DNA from: Amoebidium appalachense | Lineage: Eukaryota > Ichthyosporea | DNA: 64,000 nt | Direction of reading: 5' to 3' | Assembly (NCBI GenBank): GCA_963693365.1 | Contig: CAVNZM010000001.1 | Coordinates: 930,001-994,000 of the forward strand | Shown: positions 40,265 through 51,203 of the stretch, one piece after another | Layout of the letters: every line of letters begins with the position of its first letter | Numbering within the stretch: position 1 is the first letter of the stretch | Position numbers and translations under genes: made by a program | Notes under the pieces: model-generated | Told to the model about the DNA's origin: nothing | What the model saw: only the letters and a program-made list of their open reading frames with translations | The model's database searches: none

Positions 40265-40700
40265 TCCCCACTTAAGACTTTGAAGTTTGTGTTATCATAT
40301 CCCCACTGAACTAGTGAAATCTCCCCACTTGAGAACAGAAACGAAAAAAAAAATAAAAAAAATTAAAGTGTGTACTTTTCCCGGGGGGGGGGGGGGGGGG
40401 GGGGGAAGGGGGGGGGGGGGGGGGGGGGGAGGGGGGGGGGGGGGGGGGGGAAGGGGGGGGGGGGGAGGGGGGGGGGGGGAGGGAACCGGGGCAAAAACAA
40501 CGAATATGTATAACGTATATAGTCGGGGTTTGATTAACTGGGTTTTAAACCAGTGAAAGATAGAGTAGAGTCGCGGTACAGGTCAAACCTTATATAAAAA
40601 CCCTAAGTGGGCATACCCACAAAGGCAATATACATATGAAATAATGATTATGGTAAAGTGAGTAGTAAACATGAGAAAATCACTCTTGAAGTAGGACGTG
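40265..40700 (-). other. Element A 3'UTR with G/C homopolymer tract
   Basis: Between the pol stop and the LTR. It contains TCCCCACT (AGTGGGGA in sense) at 40265 and two further copies within 70 bp, a G-rich tract of about 100 bp at 40383-40483 on the plus strand (C-rich in the element RNA) interrupted by AA or A, and a hairpin ACTGGG...CCAGT near 40538-40555. No coding sequence. Confidence 0.7.
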
Positions 40701-42605
40701 TTAATCGACAATATCCGGCAAACAAAGTCGGGCACGATGGGTGGCATGACTCGGGCCGGGGAGGGGTTTGGTGAGGATGTCAGCTAAGTTGTGGGCTGAC
40801 TCGACGTAGTGGACAACCACATCCCCACTTGCAATGTAGTCCTTGGTGTTGTGATACCGGACGGCAATGTGTTTGGTACGGTGCTTGATGCCGGTGGAGT
40901 TGACGATGGCAATGGTCGACTGGTTGTCACAGTACACCGGAGTCGGAGCAAGCATGGGGCAGCCGAGTTCCTTGAAGAGGTCACGGACCCAGGCAACTTC
41001 TTGGGTGCCAGCTTTGAGAGCAATCAGCTCAGCTTCAGTGGTGCTGGTGGCCGTGATGGGCTGGAGCTTGGAGTACCAGATGATGGGCATACCAGCAAAC
41101 TCGATGATGTAGCCGGTGGTAGACTTCTTGCTGTCGGCACAACCAGCAAAGTCAGCATCCGTGTAGCATTCGAGTATGGGGGGCTGGGTGGCCGAGTACT
41201 TGTAGTCAATGCCAAGGTCAATGGTGCCGAGCAGGTACCGGGCCACACGACGGAGAAGGTCCCAGTGAGTCTTGCCGGGGTTGGTGCTGAACCGACCAAG
41301 GAAGCCGATGGCATAGGCAATGTCGGGACGTGTGCATCGGGCCTCCCAGAGGAGACGGCCGAGTAACTCACGGTAGGGCACGGTGAACGGTTGGGGGGGG
41401 CAATCAGCCAGGGAGACGGTGGTGCCTGCAGGGATGGGGGTAGACTTGGACTTGGCATCGGTGAGGTTGAAGTCGTGGATGATATCCATGATGTAAGACC
41501 TCTGGTGCATGTGGAGGTGATGGGGATCAGAGTGATTAAAAGCAACACCGAGCATACGGTCAAATGGACTCATACGACAGCTGGCCATCTTGCTGATGTG
41601 GGCAGCCAGGTCACTGGCAGCAGTAGAACCCCGGGTGTTGGTGATGGTGGAGTCGTCGGCGTAGTTACCAGCCCGAACCACATCGTTGTTGGGGAAGAAC
41701 CGGAGGTAGATGCACGTGTCAGTCTTAGTACGGGTCAGGCCATGGGCAAGAAGAATGCCGTCGAGGAAGTCGTACCAAGCCTTGGAGGCTTGCTTGAGGC
41801 CGTACAGGGCTTTCTTGAGTCTCCAGACCTTGCCAAGTGTGGCCATGGTGATGAATCCCGGGGGTTGTTTCATGTAGATGGTCTCGGTGAGTGGGCTGTT
41901 GAGAAAGGCCGTAGACACGTCGAGTTGATGGATGTCATGACCTTCAACAACGGCCAGAGCTAGGATAGCACGGAGAGCAGCCGGACGGATGACAGGGCTC
42001 TCAATCAACTCATAGTCAACACCGTATTGCTGACTGAAGCCTTGAGCAACACCACGGGCCTTGATCTTGGTGTCACCAGCCGAGTTGAGAGTTTTCTCGG
42101 AGACAATCCACTTGAAGCCGACGATGTTAGCACCAAGGGGAGGGTCAACAAGTTCAAAGATGTCTTTGTCGACGAAGGATTGATACTCAGCAGTGAGGGC
42201 TGACTTGACCTGGTCACCATTGGGTCCGGAACACAGTTGACGGTCAAGTTTGGGTAGTTGGTCGATGTTGATGGGGGGACCGGGGGAGACTGGCAGGGTG
42301 GTGGTGGCTTGAAGTCCAACCTTGCCCTGTAGACGGGCAGAACGACGGGGTGCAGGGACCGGGGGAGGTGGAGACGGGGGGGGGGGGGGGAACCTGGAAG
42401 TTCGGAATTGCAGGGGGGGGCAACCTCCGGGCTGGACGGGGCCGAGTGGAAGTTGTCGGGGGAGCCGGGTCGGATGGGTGTGACGTTGCCAGGGGCAGGA
42501 TGACGGTCGGCAGGCTGGACGGGCACGGGGGCAGGGGGGCCTGGGGGGGGGGGGGGTGTCGGGGGAAGACGATGGCAGGGGGGGGGGCCAGAGTACACCA
42601 GACAA
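40701..42605 (-). CDS. Element A reverse transcriptase-RNase H
   Basis: A 634-codon frame; the first ~90 residues are out-of-frame linker. RT motifs FKWIVSEKTLN, AFLNSPLTETIYMKQPPGF and YGLKQASKAWYDF are followed by NYADD where B and D have NYVDD, then RNase H YTDADFAGC, TTEAELIAL, CDNQSTI, HIAVRYHNTKD. Further changes from B/D include LLWEARC and LKAGTQ. The frame is open but the element lacks a functional integrase, so it cannot act alone. Confidence 0.85.
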   Translation of the reverse strand: MSGVLWPPPLPSSSPDTPPPPRPPCPRARPACRPSSCPWQRHTHPTRLPRQLPLGPVQPGGCPPLQFRTSRFPPPPPSPPPPVPAPRRSARLQGKVGLQATTTLPVSPGPPINIDQLPKLDRQLCSGPNGDQVKSALTAEYQSFVDKDIFELVDPPLGANIVGFKWIVSEKTLNSAGDTKIKARGVAQGFSQQYGVDYELIESPVIRPAALRAILALAVVEGHDIHQLDVSTAFLNSPLTETIYMKQPPGFITMATLGKVWRLKKALYGLKQASKAWYDFLDGILLAHGLTRTKTDTCIYLRFFPNNDVVRAGNYADDSTITNTRGSTAASDLAAHISKMASCRMSPFDRMLGVAFNHSDPHHLHMHQRSYIMDIIHDFNLTDAKSKSTPIPAGTTVSLADCPPQPFTVPYRELLGRLLWEARCTRPDIAYAIGFLGRFSTNPGKTHWDLLRRVARYLLGTIDLGIDYKYSATQPPILECYTDADFAGCADSKKSTTGYIIEFAGMPIIWYSKLQPITATSTTEAELIALKAGTQEVAWVRDLFKELGCPMLAPTPVYCDNQSTIAIVNSTGIKHRTKHIAVRYHNTKDYIASGDVVVHYVESAHNLADILTKPLPGPSHATHRARLCLPDIVD

Positions 42606-44135
42606 ACATCATCTTCAGTGTCAACTGTGGGGGGTGGGGTGGTCGAGGTGGCAGTGGTGTCGGGGGTGGAAGTGTTGATGGAATGTCGGAGGGAGATAGG
42701 CTGATTCGTGAAAATCACATCACGGAAGAGGCCGACATTCGGTGGGTGGTGGGGTTGAAGATCCGGTGGCAGTGTGATTGAAGATCATAGCCGATATACA
42801 TGCCGAGTTTGACGGTGGGGGCCAGCTTGTTCCGTTTGAGGCTGGCACATGAGTGTAGGCAGGGCACCGAACCTTTAGCTCGGAGATGTCGGGCGACACC
42901 GTAGAAAACCTCGAATGGTTACGACCATGCAGAGTGGAGGGGACGATGATGTAGGCGGCATGTTGGAGGGCCCAGCCCACAGTTTGGGGGAAGAAGATCT
43001 TGTTGATGGAGGAGGCCGAACAATCTCTGGAGGAACCGCATCGACGTCAACAAGCCGTTCAGTTGAGGGCAGTCCACCGGAGCATCTGCCTTGATGCCCT
43101 GGGAGAGGCAAAAAGCACGGGTAGCCTGGGAGGTGAACTCAGAGCCGGAGTCGAAGTGGTAGACACCAACTTTGTAGGGGGCATGGGTAGCAACGAGGTT
43201 GGTGTGAGCTGTGAGAATGTCCAGGGTGGTTGTACGGTCGGCCATCGGGTAGATCTTGACGAGTCCAGAGGCACGGCAGACAGTGACGAGAGCAACCTTG
43301 GAACCTCCGTACGATGTTGTGGTAGGCTCAAAAAAATCCCAATGCCATTCATGACCGGGGATGTTGATCGGAGTGAGGACGGTCACCCTTGAACGGAGCC
43401 TTGGTTTTTACCCATAATGCAGCCATGACAATCAGGAACATCACAGTCGAGGAAGAAGATGGGAGACCAATAACAAGGTCGTGTTTCACCATGTCCTTGA
43501 TCTGGTCATAGCACGGTGCCCCAGACGATGGTGCCAGATGGATGGGTTAACACTGGTAGTGGCAGCCAGAGCCACAGGACGAGTGGGTGGTTGGATGGTG
43601 TAGTCCTTGAAGTAATACAGACCTTTGTAGACGGAGAGAATGACGGCCGGTGAGCGGTCGAAGAGGAATGACGGAGTGGAGGCATCATCAAATCACCCTT
43701 GATGTATCGGCAGCAGCTTGGGATGTTGAAATGAGGAAGGCTTGGCCAGAGGGGTGTAGTAGGCTCAATGGTAAGGGTGGCAGTCCATGCGGTGGTGGTG
43801 TTATGACGAGATGGCCGGTGTGGGTGGCAAGAGGGGGCCATTGAAGGCAGCAACGGCGGGGAGTGGTGTGGAAGGGGAGTGAGGTCATGGAGAACTCACG
43901 GATGGGGCAGACAGTCATGTTGCACCCGGAATCCCAGGCAGGGTCGGAGGACACGGGGACGGAGCTAGCATTGTATGCCGAGAAAGCAAAGGAGACAGAT
44001 TTCTCACTGCCTTGACGGGAACGGTTGTGTCTGGACATACGGCATTTCGGCTCGGGGCAATCGATGATCTTGTGATCAGGCTCGTGGTAGTAGGAGCATG
44101 CATTCACGGACGGGTTGTTAGAATGAGCCGGGGAA
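42606..44135 (-). pseudogene. Element A protease-integrase, heavily eroded
   Basis: Homologous to the B and D region with CCHC, WDSGCNMTVCP, the HHCC zinc region, WHWDFFEP, YHFDSGSEF and RMRFLQ, but cut into many frames by small losses spread over about 42850-43900, plus a G14 run at 42543-42556 in the linker. Neighbouring stretches of the same element are far less damaged. Confidence 0.8.
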
Positions 44136-45065
44136 TCAGAACGACGGGAACCCGAGAAAGTTTCGGGAACGACTGGGGGAACGAGACGTGGACCGGAAGG
44201 CAGGCCGGTGGGGGGAACGGGATCGGGTGTGCTGACGGGAGAGACGAGTTCGGAGGTCCGGGCCAGCAGTACGGTCAAGTCGGTTGCGTAAGTCACGGCG
44301 AGGAAGATCACGGGGGGGAGCACTGGCATTTAATGCCATGCTGGACTTGGAGGCACGGTGGGCACGGTTGCTCCGGAGTTGCATCTTGAGGTCTTGACGT
44401 AGCTCGATGCCCTTGACGTGGTTGTGGAGGGACTCGAAGTCGGGGAATAGCTTATCACCGAAGTGATAGTCTTCGATAAGACGGTTGAACTTAGGGGTAA
44501 GGTCGTCTCTGGTGGTGAGTTCGTTGAAGAACTTCTCAGCTAGACGAGTGAAGTGAATGGACTCATCTTGGAGGGACTGGAGCTGGTTCACGATGGTCTG
44601 CAGACGACTCAGGTAGGTGGTGAATGATTCACCGGGCTGAAGGGCACAGGCATCCCACTGACGGTGAAGGATGCGGATCTGATCGGGTTTGCCTTGGAGG
44701 TAGTGTTGACGGAATTTCCACATGGCCCGTTCAGGGTCCATGCCAATACGGTACTGGGCAACGGTGGTGAGTACGGAAGGGTCGATGTTCTGAATCATAT
44801 GGAGCAGGAGGCAATTGCGGGCCTCCTTGAGTTCCGCGGTAGTGCCGTAGCCGTAGAAGGGGGGTTCACCGTCAACCGCGACGGTGGTAGGGGGGACGTA
44901 TTTGTGAGCAAGTACAACATCCACGAGTCGGACACCTTTAGTGCCGGTCATCATGCCGAGAAAAATGATTTCCCATTGAAAATAGGTGGTTTTGCTATCG
45001 GGACCAGTCTTCCCTTCACCTTTCCACATGGTTATTTTGTTTACACCAGTTTTGTTTGGATCCAT
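44136..45065 (-). pseudogene. Element A gag
   Basis: The ATG at 45065 starts MDPNKTGVNKITMWK, followed by 309 codons including the capsid region (WKFRQHYLQGKPDQIR, FFNELTTRDDLTPKF) and the Arg/Ser-rich tail. A frameshift near 44160 separates it from the zinc knuckle. The sequence is close to B and D gag. Confidence 0.85.
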
Positions 45066-45114
45066 GATTGAAAAACGATCGCTAGTTCTGGATGCGTGTA
45101 GGGAGCGTGCAAAA

Positions 45115-45127
45115 GGGCTGGATAACC
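45115..45127 (-). promoter_or_regulatory. Primer-binding-site-like box, element A
   Basis: On the minus strand GGTTATCCAGCCC, directly after the 5' LTR; B (51191-51203) and D (59926-59938) have GGTTATGCAGCCC. Confidence 0.5.
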
Positions 45128-45420
45128 TGTTAAATTATATAAGTATTTGGGATGAAAGCAGAGACACAGTGGTGCAGTGTAAAAACACCACAGACACGCA
45201 CAACAACAAAACAGAGAGACAGACACAACAGACACAAAGACACGACGAGAACCACTCGAAAAAACCGACCCTAAGTCCAACCAAAGACCGACCAGAACAC
45301 CAAAAAACCAAAAGAAAACCCAAAAAAACACACACAAAACAACCTATACAATCAAGACAGAAAAATAACATAAACCCGGCAAAAAAAATAAAAAAAAGAA
45401 GCTACCACATGCATTCTAAG
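45128..45420 (-). repeat. Element A 5' LTR, gag-proximal part
   Basis: 293 bp of LTR-A with many small losses after about 45205, ending at CTAAG (45416-45420), the target duplication of element B. The other half of this LTR is 52143-52617. Confidence 0.85.
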
Positions 45421-46354
45421 TGTTAAATTGTATAAGTATTTTGGGATGAAAGCAGAGACACAGTGGTGCAGTGTGAAAACACCACAGACACACAACAACA
45501 AAACACGGAAGGATCGGAGAAGTGTACACAACAGACATCAATGTTTAGACACGACTGAACTCAATTTATTTTGATCGCTAATAAATACCTGAAATTCCCT
45601 TAAGTTAAATCCATACATGATTTCCGACCAGTCGGAAATCAGATCTATGTCTAAAATAACCAATCACAATTAACTGATTATTTCCCGGATAGATCCGGAG
45701 ACACAGGAACGCACACCATAGGTCACAGCTATAAGAAAGAAAAGAGGTGAAGAGTAACGAGGAAAGAGGTGATGTTTCTAACCTATCATCGGCTACAAAG
45801 ACTCAGACATTTTCTGACTAAGTCCACTGATTGGATATAGTACGGCAACACACAAAACAAAAGTGTTTGACTAAGCTATGAATCATACCTGACAAGCTAA
45901 AGTGTAGCCTAAGTGTTTTTCTACCAATCAAAACATAACGAGTAATATAAATCTACTCAACGTATATTAGTGAGAGAGAAATATAATTATGTGAAAGGAA
46001 ACAAGAGAAGAAAGAAAGAGAAAAGAAAGAAGAAGAAAGAGGAAAAAAGAAAAGAAAGCAGGACAGAAAACACGAACAGCAAAACACAGTTATAACCGAA
46101 GATATTCATGTACACATAACATGTACACGTTTCTCCCTCACTGGGTAGACTCGTGTACCTATAATCAGTTGCTGTAATCGATATCTAAACACACGAATAT
46201 AGCCGACACAACACGATTACAAGTACTCAAATACACTGGAGATCGATGTCATAATTTACGTACAAGGAGCACATCTTTTTCATTAAGTAAATGAATGAAA
46301 ACATAACACGAACTGAGAAGATCTTACAATATGTAAATACTACGTATTATAACA
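45421..46354 (-). repeat. Element B 3' LTR (LTR-B)
   Basis: 934 bp. Nearly identical to 51204-52137; I noted T/C at GTTGCTGTAATCG versus GTTGCTGCAATCG. Confidence 0.95.
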
Positions 46355-46733
46355 TCCCCACTTAAGACTTTGAAGTTTGTGTTATCATATCCCCACTGAA
46401 CTAGTGAAATCTCCCCACTTGAGAACAGAAACGGAAAAAAAAATTAAAGTTTGGACTTTTCCTGGGGGGGGGGGGGGGGGGGGGGAGAAGGGGGGGGGAA
46501 GGGGGGGGGGGAGGGAGGGGGGCAAAAAAAAACAACAAATATATATAACGTGTATAGTCGGGGTTTGTTTAACTGGGTTTTAAACCAGTGAAAGATAGAG
46601 TAGAGTGATGGTACAGGTCAAACCTTATATATAAACCCTAAGTGGGCATACCCACAAAGGCAATACATATGAAATAATGATTATGATAAAGTAAGTAGTA
46701 AACATTAGAAAATCACTCTTGAAGTAGGTCGGG
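46355..46733 (-). other. Element B 3'UTR
   Basis: Holds three AGTGGGGA motifs (minus strand; first at 46355, abutting the LTR), a G-rich plus-strand tract at about 46464-46522 and the ACTGGG...CCAGT hairpin near 46570. No coding sequence. Confidence 0.7.
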
Positions 46734-48554
46734 TCAATCCACAATATCCGGTAAACAAAGTCGAGCACGATGGTGGACATGACTCGGGCCGGGGAGGGGT
46801 TTGGTGAGGATGTCAGCTAAGTTGTGGGCTGACTCAACGTAGTGGACAACCACGTCCCCACTGGCAATGTAGTCCTTGGTGTTGTGATACCGGACGGCAA
46901 TGTGTTTGGTACGGTGCTTGATGCCGGTGGAGTTGACGATGGCAATGGTCGACTGGTTGTCACAGTACACCGGAGTCGGAGCAAGCATGGGACAGCCGAG
47001 TTCCTTGAAGAGGTCACGGACCCAAGCAACTTCTTGGGTGCCAGCATTGAGAGCAATCAGCTCAGCTTCAGTGGTGCTGGTGGCCGTGATGGGCTGGAGC
47101 TTGGAGTACCAGATGATGGGCATACCAGCAAACACGATAATGTAGCCGGTGGTAGACTTCTTGCTGTCGGCACAACCAGCAAAGTCAGCATCCGTGTAGC
47201 ATTCGAGTATGGGGGACTGGGTGGCCGAGTACTTGTAGTCAATGCCAAGGTCAATGGTGCCGAGCAGGTACCGGGCCACACGACGGAGAAGGTCCCAGTG
47301 AGTCTTGCCGGGGTTGGTGCTGAACCGACCAAGGAAGCCGATGGCATAGGCAATGTCGGGACGTGTGCACCGTGCCACCCAGAGGAGACGGCCGAGTAAC
47401 TCACGGTAGGGTACGGTGAACGGTTGGGGGGGGCAATCAGCCAGGGAGACGGTGGTGCCTGCAGGGATGGGGGTAGACTTGGACTTGGCATCGGTGAGGT
47501 TGAAGTCGTGGATGATATCCATGATGTAAGACCTCTGGTGCATGTGGAGGTGATGGGGATCAGAGTGATTAAAATCAACACCGAGCATACGGTCAAATGG
47601 ACTCATACGACAGCTGGCCATCTTGCTGATGTGGGCAGCCAGGTCACTGGCAGCAGTAGAACCCCGGGTGTTGGTGATGGTGGAGTCGTCGACGTAGTTA
47701 CCAGCCCGAACCACATCGTTGTTGGGGAAGAACCGGAGGTAGATGCACGGGTCGGTCTTAGTACGGGTCAGGCCATGGGCAAGAAGAATGCCGTCGAGGA
47801 AGTCGTACCAAGCCTTGGAGGCTTGCTTGAGGCCGTACAGGGCTTTCTTGAGTCTCCAGACCTTGCCAAGTGTGGCCATGGTGATGAATCCCGGGGGTTG
47901 TTTCATGTAGATGGTCTCGGTGAGTGGGCTGTTGAGAAAGGCCGTAGACACGTCGAGTTGATGGATGTCATGGCCTTCAACAACGGCCAGAGCTAGGATG
48001 GCACGGAGAGCAGCCGGACGGATGACAGGGCTCTCAATCAACTCATAGTCAACACCGTATTGCTGACTGAAACCTTGAGCAACACCACGTGCCTTGATCT
48101 TGGTGTCACCAGCCGAGTTGAGAGTTTTCTCGGAGACAATCCACTTGAAGCCGACGATGTTAGCACCAGGGGGAGGGTCAACAAGTTCAAAGATGTCTTT
48201 GTCGACGAAGGCTTGATATTCAGCAGTCAGGGCTGACTTGACCTGGTCACCATTGGGTCCGGAACACAGTTGACGGACAAGTTTGGGTAGTTGGTCGATG
48301 TTGATGGGGGGGCCGGGGGGGACTGGGAGGGTGGTGGTGGCTTGAAGTCCAACCTTGCCCTGTAGACGGGCAGAACGACGGGGTGCAGGAACCGGGGTAG
48401 GTGGAGACGGTGGGGGGGGAACTTGGAAGTTCGGAAGTGCAGGGGGGGCAACCTCCGGGCTGGACGGGGCCGAGTGGAAGTTGTCGGGGGAGCCGGGGCG
48501 GATGGGTGTGACGTTGCCAGGGGCAGGATGAGGGTCGGCAGGCTGGACGGGCAC
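46734..48554 (-). CDS. Element B linker, reverse transcriptase and RNase H
   Basis: 606 codons, read in the correct linker frame (PADPHPAPGNVTPIRPGSP, PAPRRSARLQGKVG), then RT with catalytic NYVDDSTI (about residue 286) and copia RNase H (YTDADFAGC...CDNQSTI...HIAVRYH), ending at 46734. The frame differs from gag-integrase by one base at C9 (48573-48581, minus strand). The annotated first residue is not a real start; the enzyme would come from a Gag-Pol fusion after a frame change. Confidence 0.88.
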   Translation of the reverse strand: MPVQPADPHPAPGNVTPIRPGSPDNFHSAPSSPEVAPPALPNFQVPPPPSPPTPVPAPRRSARLQGKVGLQATTTLPVPPGPPINIDQLPKLVRQLCSGPNGDQVKSALTAEYQAFVDKDIFELVDPPPGANIVGFKWIVSEKTLNSAGDTKIKARGVAQGFSQQYGVDYELIESPVIRPAALRAILALAVVEGHDIHQLDVSTAFLNSPLTETIYMKQPPGFITMATLGKVWRLKKALYGLKQASKAWYDFLDGILLAHGLTRTKTDPCIYLRFFPNNDVVRAGNYVDDSTITNTRGSTAASDLAAHISKMASCRMSPFDRMLGVDFNHSDPHHLHMHQRSYIMDIIHDFNLTDAKSKSTPIPAGTTVSLADCPPQPFTVPYRELLGRLLWVARCTRPDIAYAIGFLGRFSTNPGKTHWDLLRRVARYLLGTIDLGIDYKYSATQSPILECYTDADFAGCADSKKSTTGYIIVFAGMPIIWYSKLQPITATSTTEAELIALNAGTQEVAWVRDLFKELGCPMLAPTPVYCDNQSTIAIVNSTGIKHRTKHIAVRYHNTKDYIASGDVVVHYVESAHNLADILTKPLPGPSHVHHRARLCLPDIVD

Positions 48555-51141
48555 GGGGGCAGGGGGGCCGGTGGGGGGGGGTGTCGGGGGGAACTACAAT
48601 GGCAGGAGGGGGGCCAGAGTACACCAGACAAACATCATCTTCAGTGTCAAGTGTGGGGGGTGGGGTGGTCGAGGTAGCAGTGGTGTCGGGGGTCGGAAAT
48701 GTTGATGGAATGTCGGACGGGAGATAAGCTGATTCGTCGAAAATCACATCACGGAAGAGGCCGACACGATGGGTGGTGGGATTGAAGATCCGGTGGCAGT
48801 GTGATTGAAGATCATAGCCGATATACATGCCGAGGTTGACGGTGGGGGCCAGCTTGTTCCGTTTAGAAGCTGGCACGTGAGTGTAGGCAGGGCAACCGAA
48901 CACTTTGAGCTCGGAGATGTCGGGCTTGACACCGTAGAAAACCTCGAATGGTGTATGACCATTGGCAGTCGTGGACGGGGTGACGTTGATGATGTAGGCG
49001 GCATGTTGGAGGGCCTCAGCCCACAGTTTGGGGGACAGAGACTGATCTTGGACTTGATGGAGGAGGCAACGGACAATCTCTTGGAGGAACCGCATACGAC
49101 GTTCAACATAGCCGTTCAGTTGAGGGCAGTCCACCGGAGCATAGCTGGCCTTGATGCCCTGGGAGAGGCAAAAAGCACGGGTAGCCTTGGAGGTGAACTC
49201 AGAGCCGGAGTCGAAGTGGTAAATACCAACTTTGGAGGGGGCATGGGTGGCAACGAGGTTGGTGTGAGCTGTGAGAATGTCCAGGGTGGTGGTACGGTCG
49301 GCCATCGGGTAGATCTTGACGAGGCCAGAGGCACGGCAGACAGTAACGAGAGCAACCTTGGAACCTCCGTACGATGTTGTGGTAGGCTCAAAAAAATCCC
49401 AATGCCATTCATGACCGGGGATGTTGGAGTGAGGACGGTCACCCTTGAACGGAGCCTTGGTGGTTTTACCCATAATGCAGCCATGACAATCAGGAACATC
49501 ACAGTCGAGGACAGAGGAGGGGAGACCAATAACAAGGTCGTGTTTCACCATGTCCTTGATGCTGGTCATAGCACGGTGCCCCAGACGATGGTGCCAGATG
49601 GATGGGTTAACACTGGTAGTGGCAGCCAGAGCCACAGGACGAGTGGGTGGTTGAATGGTGTAGTCCTTGAAGTAATACAGACCGTTGTGTAGACGGAGGT
49701 TGACGAGATGACGGCCGGTAAGTCGGTCGAAGAGGAATGACGGAGTGGAGGCATCGTTCAAATCACCCTTGATGTATTCGGCAGCAGCTTGGGATGTTGA
49801 AATGAGGAAGGCTTGGCCAGACGGAGTGTAGTAGGCTTCAATGGTAAGGGTGGCAGTGCCATGGTCGGTGGTGGTGTTGATGACGATATGGCCAGTGTGA
49901 GTGGCCAAGACGGGGGTGCCATTGAAGGCAGCAACGGGAGTCGGTGTCGGAAGGGGAGTGAGATCATGGAAGAACTCACGGGTGGGGCAGACAGTCATGT
50001 TGCACCCGGAATCCCAGGCAGGGTCGGAGGACACGGGGACGGAGCTAGCATTGTATGCCGAGAAAGCAAAGGAGACAGATTTCTCACTGCCTTGACGGGA
50101 ACGGTTGTGTCTGGACATACGGCATTTCGGCTCAGGGCAATCGATGATCGTGTGATCAGGCTCGTGGCAGTAGGAGCATGCTTTCACGGACGGGGTGTTA
50201 GAACGAGCCGGGGAATCAGAACGACGGGAACCCGAGAAACGGGAACGGCTGGGGGAACGAGACGTGGACCGGAAGGCAGGCCGGTGGGGGGAACGGGAGC
50301 GGGTGTGCTGACGGGAGAGACGAGTTCGGAGGTCCGTACCGGGGGTACGGTCAAGTCGGTTGCGTAAGTCACGGCGAGGAAGATCACGGGGGGGAGCACT
50401 GGCATTTAATGCCATGCTGGACTTGGGGGCACGGTGGGCACGGTTGCTCCGGAGTTGCATCTTGAGGTCTTGACGTAACTCGATGCCCTTGACGTGGTTG
50501 TGGAGGGACTCGAAGTCGGGGAATAGCTTATCACCGAAGTGATAGTCTTCGATAAGGCGGTTGAACTCAGGGGTGAGGTCGTCTCTGGTGGTGAGTTCAT
50601 TGAAGAACTTCTCAGCTAGACGAGTGAAGTGAATGGACTCATCTTGGAGGGACTGGAGCTGGTTCACGATGGTCTGCAGACGGCTCAGGTAGGTGGTGAA
50701 TGATTCACCGGGCTGAAGGGCACAGGCATCCCACTGACGGTGAAGGATGCGGATCTGATCGGGTTTGCCTTGGAGATAGTGTTGACGGAATTTCCACATG
50801 GCCCGTTCAGGGTCCATGCCAATACGGTACTGGGCAACGGTGGTGAGGACGGAAGGGTCGATGTTCTGTATCATATGGAGCAGGAGGCAATTGCGGGCCT
50901 CCTTGAGTTCCGCGGTAGTGCCGTAGCCATAGAAGGGGGGTTCACCGTCAACCGCGACGGTGGTAGGGGGGACGTAGTTGTCAGCAAGTACAACATCCAC
51001 GAGTCGGACACCTTTAGTGCCGGTCATCATGCCGAGAAAAATGATTTCCCATTGAAAATAGGTGGTTTTGCTATCGGGACCAGTCTTCCCTTCACCTTTC
51101 CACATGGTGATTTTGTTTACGCCAGTTTTGTTTGGATCCAT
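48247..51141 (-). CDS. Element B Gag-protease-integrase
   Basis: The ATG at 51141 starts MDPNKTGVNKITMWK. In order: capsid region (residues about 20-240), Arg/Ser-rich tail, zinc knuckle CSYCHEPDHTIIDC, protease WDSGCNMT, integrase HHCC (WHHRLGHRAM...CHGCIMGK), and an integrase core with D, D, E motifs WDFFEP, YHFDSGSEF, YVERRMRFLQ. It then enters the Pro-rich linker and, past C9, reads shadow sequence until 48247. Uninterrupted to that point, so Gag, protease and integrase look intact. The frame is also open upstream into the LTR to 51324, without evidence of use. Confidence 0.9.
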   Translation of the reverse strand: MDPNKTGVNKITMWKGEGKTGPDSKTTYFQWEIIFLGMMTGTKGVRLVDVVLADNYVPPTTVAVDGEPPFYGYGTTAELKEARNCLLLHMIQNIDPSVLTTVAQYRIGMDPERAMWKFRQHYLQGKPDQIRILHRQWDACALQPGESFTTYLSRLQTIVNQLQSLQDESIHFTRLAEKFFNELTTRDDLTPEFNRLIEDYHFGDKLFPDFESLHNHVKGIELRQDLKMQLRSNRAHRAPKSSMALNASAPPRDLPRRDLRNRLDRTPGTDLRTRLSRQHTRSRSPHRPAFRSTSRSPSRSRFSGSRRSDSPARSNTPSVKACSYCHEPDHTIIDCPEPKCRMSRHNRSRQGSEKSVSFAFSAYNASSVPVSSDPAWDSGCNMTVCPTREFFHDLTPLPTPTPVAAFNGTPVLATHTGHIVINTTTDHGTATLTIEAYYTPSGQAFLISTSQAAAEYIKGDLNDASTPSFLFDRLTGRHLVNLRLHNGLYYFKDYTIQPPTRPVALAATTSVNPSIWHHRLGHRAMTSIKDMVKHDLVIGLPSSVLDCDVPDCHGCIMGKTTKAPFKGDRPHSNIPGHEWHWDFFEPTTTSYGGSKVALVTVCRASGLVKIYPMADRTTTLDILTAHTNLVATHAPSKVGIYHFDSGSEFTSKATRAFCLSQGIKASYAPVDCPQLNGYVERRMRFLQEIVRCLLHQVQDQSLSPKLWAEALQHAAYIINVTPSTTANGHTPFEVFYGVKPDISELKVFGCPAYTHVPASKRNKLAPTVNLGMYIGYDLQSHCHRIFNPTTHRVGLFRDVIFDESAYLPSDIPSTFPTPDTTATSTTPPPTLDTEDDVCLVYSGPPPAIVVPPDTPPHRPPCPRARPACRPSSCPWQRHTHPPRLPRQLPLGPVQPGGCPPCTSELPSSPPTVSTYPGSCTPSFCPSTGQGWTSSHHHPPSPPRPPHQHRPTTQTCPSTVFRTQW

Positions 51142-51203
51142 GATTGAAAAACGAGCGCGAGTTCTAGATGTGTGTAGGGAGCGTGCAAAAGGGCTGCATA
51201 ACC

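Noticed and set aside
40287-40556. Gly-rich protein frames in the G tracts (also near 46377 and 55053)
   Set aside because: They are translations of homopolymer G in untranslated parts of copia elements on the non-coding strand.
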